From NCBI RefSeq assembly GCF_963576675.1, contig NC_088917.1, positions 12,738,001 to 12,802,000 on the forward strand: 64,000 bases of DNA, written 5' to 3'. Every line of letters starts with the position of its first letter. The first letter of the stretch is position 1. The translations under genes and the position numbers were made by a program. The notes under the pieces were generated by a model. It was not told where the DNA came from. It saw only the letters and a program-made list of their open reading frames with translations, and searched no databases. Shown here piece after piece: positions 45,030 through 57,093 of this stretch. This DNA comes from Euphorbia lathyris (Eukaryota; Streptophyta; Magnoliopsida; Malpighiales; Euphorbiaceae).

Positions 45030-46978
45030 ATTTCCCCTAAAATAATCAAAATTGAGCCTACCGCCAACTCTTTTTGCCAAATGTTTCTGCTTCCCCCCAA
45101 AACATTTAGGTTACCGCCCAAACACTTTCCCCCAAATATTTGTGCTTCCTCCCAAAAACATTTAGGTTACCGCCTTCATTCCTAAACCCTCATTCCCGCC
45201 CCCAATTTCACACATCTCATTTCTCAATCCCAATTTCAGAAAGAAATCTCATTCTTTGAAGTTCAACAAACAATAATACAGGAAAGTCAAGGGGCTGAGA
45301 TGTTGTTGCTTGCTGTCTAGTTCGCAAGTTCTATGCTACTAAGACAATCGGTGGAGAAGCCTTGAAGAAAATTCATGGCGTGACCCTCAATTTCATGACC
45401 CAAATCCCTACACATAAGCGACCTTATGTTCCAATCTCCTGCCACTCTTGAACCCCACTATTGCGACCATAACATCTTCTCCAACCTAAATTTCGAATTG
45501 AAGTCTTGTGCGAGGTAAATTTCGAATTGACAACTTTTCTGACCTTGTCTTAAGTTTGTGAAGGTAATTTAATTTTTGCTTTTAGATTATTCTTTTCTGC
45601 GACCCCCTTTGAAAGTTATTCTTCACTGTAAAAATTGATAGTTTAAATCCTCATATAGAATGAGGATTGATTATTATTCATGCTAGTACTGGTACTTTCA
45701 TATTTGATCTGTGTTTTTAGTGGCTGGCTGGTTATTTGTTTAAGCCTGGAAAATACTAACCATTTCATTTTTTTAACTCAAGAAATCTGTATGTAGGTAA
45801 CTTAATTGTAGTTTTTAGTGCATAATTTGGTCCTCTTAAAATGTTGTGGCTCACTATCTCGATAATAGAATCATGTCCAAGAGCATTTTAATGATTAAAT
45901 TGAAGAAAATACAAACCCTGGAACTTATAAGAGTAAATTTTGGACTGATTTGAAATTTTCTTGTTGCAATTTTTATCTTCCCTTATTTGTGTTCAATAAA
46001 TAAATAATCAGATATATGTTGCATGAATTAACAGGGCTGGTACTTCACGGCATACTAGAGGATCCATTCCTCACGCAGAGCAAGCTATCACATTTTAGCG
46101 TGTGTGGCTTAGTAGCGACAAGCTTGATTTTATATTTCTAGTTGATCATGATATAGTAATTTTCTTTACTGATTTTATCATTCCATTCCTTGTATTTTAT
46201 ATTTTAGTTCATTGATTTGTTGTTAAGAAATACAATTTCCAATTCCAATTAATTGCATAACCTCATTTTACCTTTTAGTTTCCATATCTCTGTACCATGA
46301 GTTCAGTCTGGACATAAACATGATTTTCTAAGATATTCAGGTTGACCTCTTAAGATTGTTATATCTTACAATAAACATTTAACCATATTAATTGATCTCG
46401 TCTTTTAGTGGCTGGTTTTTGAATTAAACCTTGTTCAATTAGTGAAGTAATAAGTAATGCTCAACTTAGTAAAGTAATAAGTAATTACACATTGGTTGGT
46501 ATGGAATATCCTAATAAGAAGCATGTTATGGTTGAGGCTCTGTTTTCTACTTGAGGAATTGTTACTTATTTGGATTTTTGATTTCATATGTAGCAAAATG
46601 TAAAGATATAATGTTATTTCATAAGAGCAATTAAAATGCATAAATAAATCACAGAGATGTGTGTAAGATCAACTAATAGATATTTCAGATTTGTCTTTAG
46701 AAAAGCAACATAATTCAGTATGAATGAAATCTAAATAAGCAATGTGCATCATTCAAATGAATCTGATCGAGTCTGTTGTAACTTTAATTATGAAAATTGT
46801 ATCAGATTGATTTCAACATGAGATTTTGATTAGCAACCTCCTTTCTTACATTGATAAACTGGTTGAAGTAGTTTATAAGGTAAGAGAATTTGTAAGCAGT
46901 TTCTTCAATTTGTTGATGCTGATTTTGTTTCTGCACTGCAAATATTTCCTCTGGTTTCTCTGAAATTTATCTTCTTAG
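45030..46978. other. CACTA interior without recognised gene
   Basis: A duplicated word (CCCCCAAAACATTTAGGTTACC / CCCAAAAACATTTAGGTTACC) lies near 45097 and 45152. A few short coding-looking stretches around 45290-45420 are not recognised. The rest looks intronic. Confidence 0.4.
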
Positions 46979-47103
46979 GAGCTGAAGCAAAATCAGCATG
47001 GAAATCAGCATCCAATCTAGAGAAGTACCAGCTTGGTTTCCTTCTCTCTTCTTTGGCTTTCAACCTTACTAACTTGTTTGTCTTCACGCCCATGACTATC
47101 GAG
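46979..47103 (+). pseudogene. Captured exon resembling a TMEM205/DUF4149-type membrane protein
   Basis: An exon with AG before and GT after encodes KSASNLEKYQLGFLLSSLAF then NLTNLFVFTPMTIE. This is like the C-terminal transmembrane segment of plant DUF4149 (TMEM205-like) proteins. Only one exon is present. The family match is from memory of the motif and is moderate. Confidence 0.5.
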
Positions 47104-47389
47104 GTAAACATCTTGCAATTGTGAGCCTATACCCTGATTCAGAAATTTACTTGTGGTTACACCTACCTTTTGCATGTCCTGGTTGTTGAGAAAATTGGGG
47201 AAAGAGGGAGAAAATTAGCTGTTTTTAATTGGGGAAAGAGGGTGAAATAACTACAAGCATGTGTTTCTCAATGCTAACCAAACATTTTATACCCACTGTT
47301 TGGACTTTGGAGTAAAATAGCAAAACAGAGTTCCAAAAAAGAGAACCAAACGACCACAATACAATAGGTTGTGAAATTGTTGATTGCAG

Positions 47390-47690
47390 GGAGCTTTACA
47401 AGAATGAAATAAGTGGGCCAATTCCAAAAGAACTTGGTGATTTGGCACATCTTGTTAGCATGGGATTGTATGATAATAAATTTGAAGGAGAAATACCCAG
47501 GTCCATGGTCAATTTAAAATCACTATGATTCATGTAAGTTAGTACATTTGGGTATTTATATCTGCTAGTTCCTATTTTAGGAACTCTAATGTTGATCATT
47601 GTTCAATTTTAATGTGTATATATGGCTTAAGAAGATCAAGCTTACTAGATCAATTCCAAGGGAGCTCACTACCTTAAACGACCTTATTGA
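47390..47690 (+). pseudogene. Captured leucine-rich-repeat gene fragment (LRR1/SERK ectodomain type)
   Basis: Exon 47390-47533 encodes ELYKNEISGPIPKELGDLAH and LVSMGLYDNKFEGEIPRSM, two LRRs of the plant extracellular type. A TGA (47527-47529) stands where Arg is usual in LRFL. A donor GTAAGT follows. A second piece near 47630-47690 encodes LTRSIPRELTTLNDL, the next LRR. The intron is retained, so the capture was at DNA level. Confidence 0.75.
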
Positions 47691-48095
47691 GGAGTGAGCC
47701 AGCGCTGCTGGGAATGAGCCGCTCCTAAAAATCACAATTGGTACTTCAACTTATCTTTTTCCCTTTCTCTTCTCTGTTATGATAAAAATATATACAAATA
47801 CAAATGATGCACTCACTTCTGTCTTTTCAAGATTCTGAAATTGCAGGTAGTCAAACAATTGGTTCAGTTATGATTATTAGAGATATTTATTAAGTATTTA
47901 CTGTTATAGCATTTACTGTACTTATCTACACAACAGTTAGACAGAATTAGAGTTTCACTGAAACGTGAACTGTACTATGTATTTATACTAGTTTACACAT
48001 CAATGATAATCACTGAGAATTACATTGTTACAATGATGTCCTATTGATAATTAGTTTGCCTTTTCCCTTTTCAGTTATGATGTCCTGTTGATAGC

Positions 48096-48473
48096 ATGCT
48101 TGATGCTCAGATTGATGCAACTTATGCTGCATTGGAAGATGCTGGATTTAATAAGATGGAAGTTATCGTTACTGAAACAGGTTGGGCTTCAAATGGAGAT
48201 GAAAATGAAGCTGCTGCAACATTTGACAATGCAAGAACGTATAATTATAACCTGCGCAAAAGGCTTGCGAAGAGGAAAGGTACACCTTTTAGGCCGAAAT
48301 CTGTACTAAAGGTCTACATTTTTGCAATATTTAATGAAGACATGAAGCCTGGGCCAACTTCTGAGAGAAATTTCGGGCTGTTCAAGGCTGATGGAACCAT
48401 TTCATATGATATCGGGTTTAATGGACTTAAAACTTCATCTGCAGTTTCATCACGAGTTTCTTTGAAGGTATGA
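48096..48473 (+). pseudogene. Captured GH17 beta-1,3-glucanase fragment
   Basis: A 125-codon open frame resembles the C-terminal half of the glucan endo-1,3-beta-glucosidase catalytic domain: MLDAQIDATYAALEDAGF, VIVTETGWASNGDENEA (containing the nucleophile Glu of TETGW), then VYIFAIFNEDMKPGPTSERN and FGLFKADGTISYDIGF. The N-terminal half with the proton donor, the signal peptide and any GPI signal are absent. It stops by TGA at 48471-48473 in what looks like intron sequence (AAG/GTATGAAG). Confidence 0.85.
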
Positions 48474-48921
48474 AGTTCCTTACACCAATGAAAATGTCAT
48501 TTTGAATGTTACCTGTTCGGATCGAAATCAGAACCTATATACTTGGAGAAAGCTTCAATTAGTGTTATTGTATAGGCCTTCCAATTTTTATCATGTCTGA
48601 AAATGGTGCAAGGAATTAATTTAATGAGAATATTTTTAATTATTATATAAATAATTAATGAGAATATTTCTAATTATTATAAAAAATTTAATGAGAAGAG
48701 TTTTTATTATTATAAAAAATTCTAATGAAAACAATTAATCTCATTATGTATGGTGATAATGAGAAGGTATTTTATTCTCATAATTACTTTTAGTAAGGGA
48801 CCCCTATAATGAAGGGGGCCATGAGAGTAATAATTCTCATTAAAAACTCTTTTATGAGAATGTTTGGACTTTTAATGATAATTTTTCTTCTCATTAGAAG
48901 ATTTTTTTTTTTGTAGTGTTA

Positions 48922-49588
48922 CATCTAGGATCAATTTTGTCTCTAACAAAATTTTATCATTAACTTTGGCCGTCAGTAGCAATTTTATCCCTAACATTAA
49001 CAAGTTGGATCAATTGGAGAAATTATTCATCACATTCTCTTCACAATCATGAATCTTGACATTTACACTTCATATGTGCGTCATTTTATCGCTCCTTAGT
49101 AATAGATCACAAACCTGGAAATTTTTAAAATAAAAATAAAAAATATATTATATTTTGTACGAGTTGAATAAAAAATTCAAATATTTCTCCCAATTTATAA
49201 ATATTAGTATCAAATTCTATTATTAAACCATACAAAATATGAAATCTTTTTTTAAGAATCAACTTACGTGCAATTGGTGCAGAATAATGAACAAAATATG
49301 TGTGTTTTATAATAATATCTGAAATTGACCAAACTTGTCAACTTTAGGAGTAAAATTGATCTTGACTGTCAATATTAAGAATAAAATTGATCGCGACTGT
49401 CAATATTAAAAGTAAAATTGTACAGTTTTAAAGATAAAATTACTACTGTCTGTAAACATTTGAAATATTTTTACACCATATCCCATCAAAATCAGCCTAG
49501 ATTGTCAACTCAAAGGAAATTGCTTGGCAAAAACAATGAAAATGAATTCTACCAACTGTCATATACAATATTACAAAAATATTATACC
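48922..49588. other. AT-rich intergenic DNA
   Basis: Words such as AAAATTGATC(T/G)(T/C)GACTGTCAATATTA repeat near 49350-49410. No gene seen. Confidence 0.5.
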
Positions 49589-49678
49589 TAATTAATTGGA
49601 ATTTGTCAATATCGAAGCAAATAATATTGAAATTATCCATAAAATTACATTCCACACCATTTCCAAATATATAAATAG
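49589..49678 (+). repeat. Second copy of the FLOT proximal promoter
   Basis: TAATTAATTGGAATTTGT through CCATTTCCAAATATATAAAT matches 50626-50725 with scattered differences, including the TATA box (TATATAAATA at 49668-49677). It lies about 1.04 kb further upstream, with a MITE between the copies. Confidence 0.8.
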
Positions 49679-50140
49679 CTTAATTTTGATAGATCATGCA
49701 ATAAATATTATTATATTTAGGAGCATTTTGTTACCCACTTTTCACCTTATATTTGTCTTTTCACTTTAAAAGCGAGAGTTTTAAACGTTTAGTTAGACAT
49801 CTTTTGTTTGTTTTTATAGCCGAAAAGTAGATTTGGTAGATAGCAAATAGTCATTGCTTAAAAAAAACAGTTTTTTCTAACAGCAAACAATGTAAACATA
49901 GAAAGTGTTTGGTTGCTCATTTTCATGCTCTTGTTTATCTTTTCAAAAGGGAGAATTTTAGGTATTTAGTTAGGGACCTCCTATTTGTTTTTTACGCTTG
50001 AAAAGTAACATTTTACAAAAACAGAAAATCCATACCTTTTAGAAAAACAATTTTTTCCAACGGCAAACAACAAACCGTAACAACATACAGGAATATTAGG
50101 TAAAATAAACCAGCACATAGACAATTTATGCATAGCTATT

Positions 50141-50591
50141 GTTTAAAGCACTATTTGGTCCCTGATGTATCTAAAATTTTGTTATTTAGGCCCTAACCTA
50201 TTATTGGTCACATTTGGCACTGATTTATCCCAATTGATAAAATTTCATCCAATTTGTATTCAAATTTTAACCGAATCGTTATCTCATTGACAAGTAACGA
50301 TATTTTGACGCTTGAACTTAACAGATTTTAGTTTAGAATTTGTTTTTTTATTTTTTTTCTTTTTTAATCTAATAATTATTTCCACATAATGCAGCAAAAA
50401 AACCCTTTAAAAAATATCGCGTTTCAAGTTCAAGTGTTAAAATATCGTTACTTGTCAATGAGATAATGATTCCGTTAAGTATTCATACAAATTAAATGAA
50501 ATTTCACCAAATGAAATAGGTCAGATGCCAGATATGACCAAATAATAGATAAAATTTTGGATAGATCAGAGACCAAACAATGCTTTAAGCC
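50141..50591. mobile_element. Hairpin MITE upstream of FLOT
   Basis: Left end TTTAAAGCACTATTTGGTCC pairs with right end GGTCTCTGATC... read on the other strand (GACCAAACAATGCTTTAAGC). The arms pair deep inside, for example TATCTCATTGACAAGTAACG against CGTTACTTGTCAATGAGATA. Non-coding. A related family member is at 59191-59649. Confidence 0.85.
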
Positions 50592-50625
50592 AACAAATAA
50601 TACTTTGATTCTATAATATTAAAAT

Positions 50626-50725
50626 TAATTAATTGGAATTTGTAAATATCCAAGCAAATGCTACGGAAAATCCCAATAAAATTACATTTTCTTTCCCTCC
50701 ACGCCATTTCCAAGTATATAAATTT
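50626..50725 (+). promoter_or_regulatory. FLOT core promoter
   Basis: TATATAAAT at 50715-50723, about 82 bp before the ATG at 50805. A pyrimidine-rich leader (TTCCATTTCCACC) follows. Confidence 0.65.
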
Positions 50726-50804
50726 CCATTTCCACCTAAAACTCTCAACATTTTCCAACTTTGCCTCTACTCCTATTTATTCATTCACACAGCCCCTTCC
50801 AACC

Positions 50805-53800
50805 ATGTACAGAGTCGCAAGCCCGTCGGAGTATCTAGTAATCACCGGGATCGGAATCTCCGATATAAAGCTTTCAAAGAAAGCATGGCTTTTCCCCGGC
50901 CAATCCTGCACCGTTTTCGACGTTTCACCAGTAAACTACACATTCGAAGTCCAAGCGATGAGCGCCGAGAAACTCCCATTCGTCCTCCCGGCAGTTTTCA
51001 CAATCGGCCCTCGCGTCGACGACGAACAGAGCCTATTGAAGTACGCGAAGCTAATTTCACCGCACGATAAGCTCTCTCACCACGTGAAAGAGCTCGTACA
51101 GGGAATAATCGAAGGCGAAACGCGAGTTCTCGCTGCGTCGATGACGATGGAGGAGATTTTCAGAGGAACTAAGGATTTCAAACAAGAAGTGTTTGAGAAA
51201 GTTCAATTGGAATTGAATCAATTTGGATTGTTGATTTATAATGCGAATGTTAAACAGCTTGTTGATGTTCCGGGCCATGAGTATTTTTCTTATTTGGGGC
51301 AGAAGACTCAAATGGAGGCGGCGAATCAAGCTAGGGTTGATGTTGCGGAGGCGAAGATGAAAGGAGATCTTGGATCGAAGGAGAGGGAAGGGCAAACGCT
51401 GCAAAATGCAGCGAAAATTGATGCGGAGACGAAGATCATAGCGACGCACAGGTATTACTGTACAAAAGTAACAGAAATTTGAAAAAAATTTGCAAAATTG
51501 AATCCAAATCGAAAAATAAGTCAACCCCAAATACTTTGCTCAATCAAGTCACTCTAACATATTAAAAGTAAAAAACACTGAAAACCTAGTGAAGGCCATA
51601 CAAGTAGTAATCAAACTCTTATTACCAGACACAAACTAAATGCGGCAGTTAGGAATGGTAACGGATATTCCACCCGCGGATACTTTATAGGTTGTCATTT
51701 CTAGTGGCTGCCAATTACATGGCAAATAATTGTCACTTAGTTCATTGAAACGACATGTGTCAATTAAGTGATAGTCATTGTATCCACACGTCGTTTTTAG
51801 CAATGAAGAGTGCAATGGATCCAATCAATGAAAAAAGAATCATACTACCTAATTAGGAAATCATTGGTGTAAGAAAAGAAAGTACACAATTATCATATTT
51901 CTATTGGTAAGGTCCAATAGACGGGACTATTGTAGAATTTCTCGTTTTTTTTTTTGCTCTTTTAAGTCAATGAAGTAACTTTATTTGTTAGACAAAATTC
52001 AAAGTTTTGATAGTTTTATGGATAAAGTCTAAAATAGGTACCTATGAATTTTTTTTATCTAAATACGGAGTTAGGTGTTTCTTTTGCAACCAGTAGATGA
52101 CTCATGTTTTTCGCTTTGCTAAAAATAATGACTTCAAAATTAAAACGGCTGTGACAACCTCAAAATTGAAAAATTCAAAGATTCGATTATATTCTAAGTA
52201 ATTTAATTATTCAACTTTTAAATTTGATGTCATATAAGTGTTGTTTAACGCGAAAGGAGAAAGTTCCAAAAATAATAATTTTGTAAATAAAAAATTTGGT
52301 TCCATAGTAATTATGGTATTAACTAGCTTTAATTTTTGAAAATTGTTATTTTTAGGTCGTTATCAGTTATTTTTATAGTGTCAAACTAAAAGATTTTTGT
52401 TTTTAACACACGAAAACCTCAATTTTCGTTTCAACAAAAAAAATAAGTTCCACTGGCATCTGTTTGATAAAACGTTTTTAAAACACATGAGTTTTTTTTT
52501 TTACCTAATTTTAAATTTTATCGAGATAAATTAAAATTGATTGACAAGTTTAATACAACCATAAGCTTAATTATTTATGTTTATAATAAACATGTATATT
52601 TACATTTAATTTTTAAGTTAAAAATATTAGAAAACTTTAAATTGAATTTAATATTTTAATATAGGTTTAATACATCATTTCTGAACTTATCCAAAAAAAC
52701 TTGATTGACCTCCTGAACTTTCAAAGTGTCCAGATAAACTTGCATAAAAGGTTCAGTTAGCCTCGTGAACTTGCATAAAATGTAATCAATTGATCACTCG
52801 GTTGCAAAAAAAAAAAAGTTAAATATGGAACGCATCTTAGAATGTTATTACATAATTAAAAAATAGATTAGAAAGGAAGTTATGATTTGCTCAACTATAA
52901 AACTTGTCAACTTTATTAGAATCATATATCCCCGATTTTGGTCGTTTTACTTTTTTAAGACGCGTGCAATACATTTTCCGTATTTAACTTACTTTTTTGC
53001 AACCGAGTGATCGATTGATTATATTTTGCGCAAGTTCAGAAAATTAACTGAACATTTTATATAAGTTGTGGGACTATCGGACCATTTTAAAAGTTCAGGA
53101 GACCAAATAAACTTTTTCAACAACTTCAGAGCGTAAATGATGTATTAAACCTTTAATATAATATATACATCAACCAACCGATTCTAATGACTAGTTAATA
53201 GATTTTTCTCTTAATGAATTGGTTAATATACTCTAATTACATAGGCAAGGAGAAGGGAAGAAGGAGGAGATAAAGGTAAAGACTCAAGTGAAAATTTATG
53301 AAAACCAGAGGGATGCTGAAGTGGCAGAGGCGAATGCTGAGCTGGCGAAGAAGAAAGCGGGCTGGGCAAAGGAAGCACAGGTGGCAGAAGTTGAAGCAGC
53401 AAAAGCTGTTTCTCTTAGAGAAGCTGAGCTGCAGATGGAAGTGGAGAGGATGAATGCTTTGACTAGGACTGAGAAACTTAAAGCTGAGTTCTTGAGCAAA
53501 GCTAGTGTTGACTATGAAACTAAGGTAACTTTTATTTCTTTACTTTAATTACAGTTTCAATAACATCCATTAGATTTTGCTTTCAGTTTCATCATTATTG
53601 TTGTTAGAAAATAAATCTCGAATTATTTTTAAAGAAAACCGGTCATAATATTCTTATAGTCAATGTCTTCAAACAAATCATATTCAGTGAATGATTTTGT
53701 GACATGATAGTAACCATTTTAATACTTTTATGTTAGAAAAAAATCATTTCTACTAATTCAACAATAAATAGTATTGTTAATAATATCTCATGAGAAATAA

Positions 53801-55352
53801 ATAAAATTGGAAAAAAGTCAAAATTTTTAAATAATTTAATATCTCAATATGATTTTTTTTTTATCTTTTTTTAATAAGATAATTCTTAATTTTAACTCTT
53901 AAAATAAATCTTTAACTATCAATATCACAAAATGTTTATAATGTTTATACTATTTAAAAGTCATATGCAACTGCACTTCATGCACACCCTCCTAGTATAA
54001 AATAACTCAATTTTGATTTTATACTAGAATTTCTAGTTCTATTTGTCATTTTTAGGAAATGATGTCACTAATTTCATCGATATTTTCTTAGAAAATGATA
54101 AAATTTCTACTGGCTATTTTTCACAATAAAAATAAAACTTGTGGGTTGAGTCATTTTCAAACATAAACTATATGGTTTAAAAGTTAATAAACAAATACCT
54201 TGAGGTTGATTAGCAAACATTGTTCTAACTGACCAATGGTGTTAAAAAAGTCAAATGACAGTCAAAGTCAAAGGGTAAAGAGTTATTTTTGTGTTTATAT
54301 TTATTTATTTTATAAATTAATTCTTTTATTATCTAATTATCACAAACAAACAAACCTCAAAACAAGATGTAAAAATCAAACTCACCGTCTTCTCCTCTAA
54401 CATCTCTCTTTTATCTAATTTTTTTCTCTCATCAACCAACAATTGTAGTATCTTCTCCGACTCCAATTTACGCTTTTCCAATTGTTGGTTGATGATAGAA
54501 GAGGAGATAGTGAGTTTGATTTTTGGTTCTTTTTTTGAAGTTAATTGTTTGTGATAATTAGATAATAAGAGAGTTAATTTATAAAATAAATAAATATATA
54601 AAGACATAAATAACTCTTTGTCCTTTGACTCTGGTTGTCATTTGAACATTTTTAACATTGTTAATCAGTTTATCAATCTCAAAGTACCTATTTGTCAATT
54701 TTTAAACCACATGAAAATGATCTAAACTACAAGGTTTATTTTTATACGTTTTCCATTTTTTTTTTAAATTATAGTCACGACTGTTGACATGATCATTCCA
54801 TGACAAATTACAATACAATTGACTTGATATTCCTTATAAACCAAGGTACAAGAAGCAAACTGGGAGCTATACAAGAAACAAAAAGAAGCAGAAGCAATTC
54901 TATACGAAAAAGAGAAAGAAGCACAAGCTCAAAAAGCAGTAGCCGATGCAACATTTTATGCCCGCCAACAACTCGCAGAAGGAGAGCTATTTGCCAAGCA
55001 AAAAGAAGCACAAGGCCTAATAGCTTTAGCTCAAGCACAAGGCACATATCTTCAAACCCTTTTAACTGCATTAGGTGGAAACTATGGAGCTTTAAGAGAT
55101 TTCTTAATGATCAATGGCGGAATGTATCAAGAAATCGCCAAGATTAACGCGGAGTCCATTCGCGGATTACAGCCGAAAATCAGCATTTGGAGTAATGGAA
55201 ATGGTGGAGATCATGAAATCAATGATGGAGGTATGAAGGAAATTGCTGGGGTTTATAAGATGTTACCTCCTTTGTTTAAGACTGTTCATGAGCAAACTGG
55301 AATGCTTCCTCCGCCGTGGATGGGTAGCTTACCGGACTCTTCTTCTGCGTAG
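50805..55352 (+). CDS. FLOT: Flotillin-like protein (SPFH/band 7), complete
   Basis: Three exons, 50805-51451, 53245-53524 and 54846-55352 (TAG), give 477 residues, the usual plant flotillin length. The start [15 protein letters not shown] and ATG context CCAACCATGT are typical. Residues about 1-190 form the SPFH/band-7 domain ([42 protein letters not shown]). Residues about 210-360 are a long Glu/Ala-rich coiled coil ([38 protein letters not shown]). The end is [17 protein letters not shown]. Flotillins scaffold plasma-membrane microdomains and act in endocytosis and, in legumes, rhizobial infection. The protein is anchored by acylation and hairpin insertion rather than a full membrane span. 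All splice sites and frames are intact. It is tail to tail with HPAT. Confidence 0.95.
52664..53151. mobile_element. Mutator-type MITE in FLOT intron 1
   Basis: GGTTTAATACATCATTT at the left and AAATGATGTATTAAACC at the right are perfect inverted ends. A 9-bp duplication TTTAATATA flanks it (52655-52663, 53152-53160), the size made by MULEs. The family recurs at about 55850-56185 (same word AACTTGCATAAAATGTAATC). Confidence 0.9.
54127..54750. mobile_element. Hairpin MITE in FLOT intron 2
   Basis: Arms pair over most of their length: AATAAACAAATACCTTGAGG against its complement near 54680, TAATTATCACAAACAAACAA against TTGTTTGTGATAATTAGATA, and a central CAATTGTTGGTTGATGA pair. No coding content. 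Confidence 0.8.
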
Positions 55353-55849
55353 GACTGTCAAAATAGGTCACTGGAGGATAACTTATTCGTGTAACATGTA
55401 AATTAAATGAAATAGGGTTGAGGTTTAATGGATTCGGGTTATAAAGGGGTTGATATGATTAACCTGAAAATAAACGAGTTGACTCGTTAATAATCGGTTT
55501 TACTCTCCTTATAAATATTTTGTAAATAATATATTTATTAAAGTGTAAAGTGTTCATTGAATTTGGTTTGAATGTTGCAATTTATATGTATTTTTTTTTT
55601 TGAAAGAACAATTTATATGTATTTCTTAAAGTATATGTATGTTTGAAAATATTAATTATATTAATTTGGATTTAGAAATTTTGATTTATGAATAAATGTT
55701 AAAAAAGATTAAATGGGTTGGTGGGTTATATAATTCTTCTAATTAATTTTGTTATATTACATTTTCTTTGAATAAGTTATATTACATGTTAATTGGGTAA
55801 AATGAAATAATGTTAGTATTTGTGTTTGTCTTATTATGCGGCCGAAGCA

Positions 55850-56185
55850 AACACTAATTTTATTCTAATTTGTTCCTAAATTTGTTGAAAATAGTTGATT
55901 GACCTTCTAAACTTTCAAATTATTCTAATAGTTTTCTGAATTTGTATAAAATGTTCAGTTTGTTCTCTGAACTTGCATAAAATGTAATCAATTTGATCAC
56001 TCGGTTGCAAAAAAAAAAAACAAGTTAAATGCGGAAAATGTGTAACACACGTCTTAAAAAAAAGTAAAACGATCAAAATCAGGGTATGCAGTTCTAATAT
56101 TAGAGAACACAAGTTTTGTAGTTTGGCAAGTAATAACTTCTTTTTTAATAAGGCAAGTCAGAAGGCAAATGATGTATTAAGTCTT
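55850..56185. repeat. Degenerate MITE related to 52664-53151
   Basis: Shares AACTTGCATAAAATGTAATC and the CACTCGGTTGCAAAAAAAA word, and ends GCAAATGATGTATTAAG. One end is unclear. Confidence 0.65.
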
Positions 56186-56237
56186 TTTATTGCATTTGCA
56201 TATTTGCACGTGTTTTAAAACGAATGTATTTCAAATT

Positions 56238-56624
56238 ACTTAATACATCACCAACTTTCTGAATTTGTCCATAATAGTAGATTGATTCTCTGAACTTTGC
56301 AAGTATTTCACCAACTCTTTGAACTTGATTGTTCTGTATTACCAACTCCCTGAACTTGTCTATAAGCGTAGATTAGCTCCTTCAACATCTTCATCTATTT
56401 GAGAGGTAATTTTTTCTCTTTTCATACTTTCAATCAATTGACAAGGATATCGAATTGACAAGGATTGAAAGTTAGTATTATAGTTTTTTGTATTTAGTTG
56501 TTCAGGGAGCTAATATACTTTTATGGACAAGTCCAGAGAGTTGATGATACGAAATAATCAAGTTCAATAAACTGGTTAAACATTTGCAAAGTTTAAGTTC
56601 AGAGAGCTGGTGATGTATTACGCC
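56238..56624. mobile_element. MITE with TACATCACCA / TGGTGATGTA ends
   Basis: ACTTAATACATCACCAACTT at the left pairs with GAGCTGGTGATGTATTACG at the right. Inner CTGAACTT words also pair. Located between the FLOT and HPAT 3' ends. Confidence 0.7.
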
Positions 56625-57093
56625 TTCAAATTATTATCAAACTTTAGTGACATGACATCCATCCAAACAAAGTGCAAGACTCGCCTATTGTAGGTGTGAT
56701 TACTTCTCTTATAATTTCCAATTGTAAGTGTGATTATTACTCATAAAAATGTACCAGAATACATAAATAAACAGCAGTGATAATTCTTTCTACAAAAATG
56801 GGAAAGAAAATAGTTATTTCGTGGAAAATCAGCAGTGAGTGATATACAAATTTCAAATAAAAATCTACACATTTTTTTGTATCAGGATATGGTAAACTCT
56901 AGGCATGGCAGATTCCTCAACTTCCTTATCACCTCCCTTGAGCTTCTACTATATTCAAACTGATGCACCACAAAATTTGTAGATTGTACATATGTCCGTA
57001 GTACCAAATAACGTTTATATGAATACGAAATAACAGTGATAGATTCGGGAGTCACTCAACTGAACTCGAACGTTACACCAGAATGAGTATCTT

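Larger units (their letters stand above)
44769..48918 (+). mobile_element. Non-autonomous CACTA transposon carrying host gene fragments
   Basis: The left end is CACTACAAGAAAAATGATTT and the right end AAGATTTTTTTTTTTGTAGTG. The 3-bp duplication TTA lies at 44766-44768 and 48919-48921. Subterminal repeats of TAATGAGAAT in both orientations fill 44785-45010 and 48600-48900, as in En/Spm elements. No TNP2 or TNPA-like transposase is visible. Instead at least three unrelated host gene pieces with splice signals lie inside. Strand is that of the captured pieces. Confidence 0.88.

Noticed and set aside
50633..51070. 145-codon plus-strand frame overlapping FLOT exon 1
   Set aside because: Out of frame with the flotillin start and not protein-like. 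A shadow of the real exon.
54800..55147. 115-codon Arg/Ser-rich plus-strand frame
   Set aside because: Out-of-frame reading of FLOT exon 3, whose true frame gives the flotillin coiled coil.
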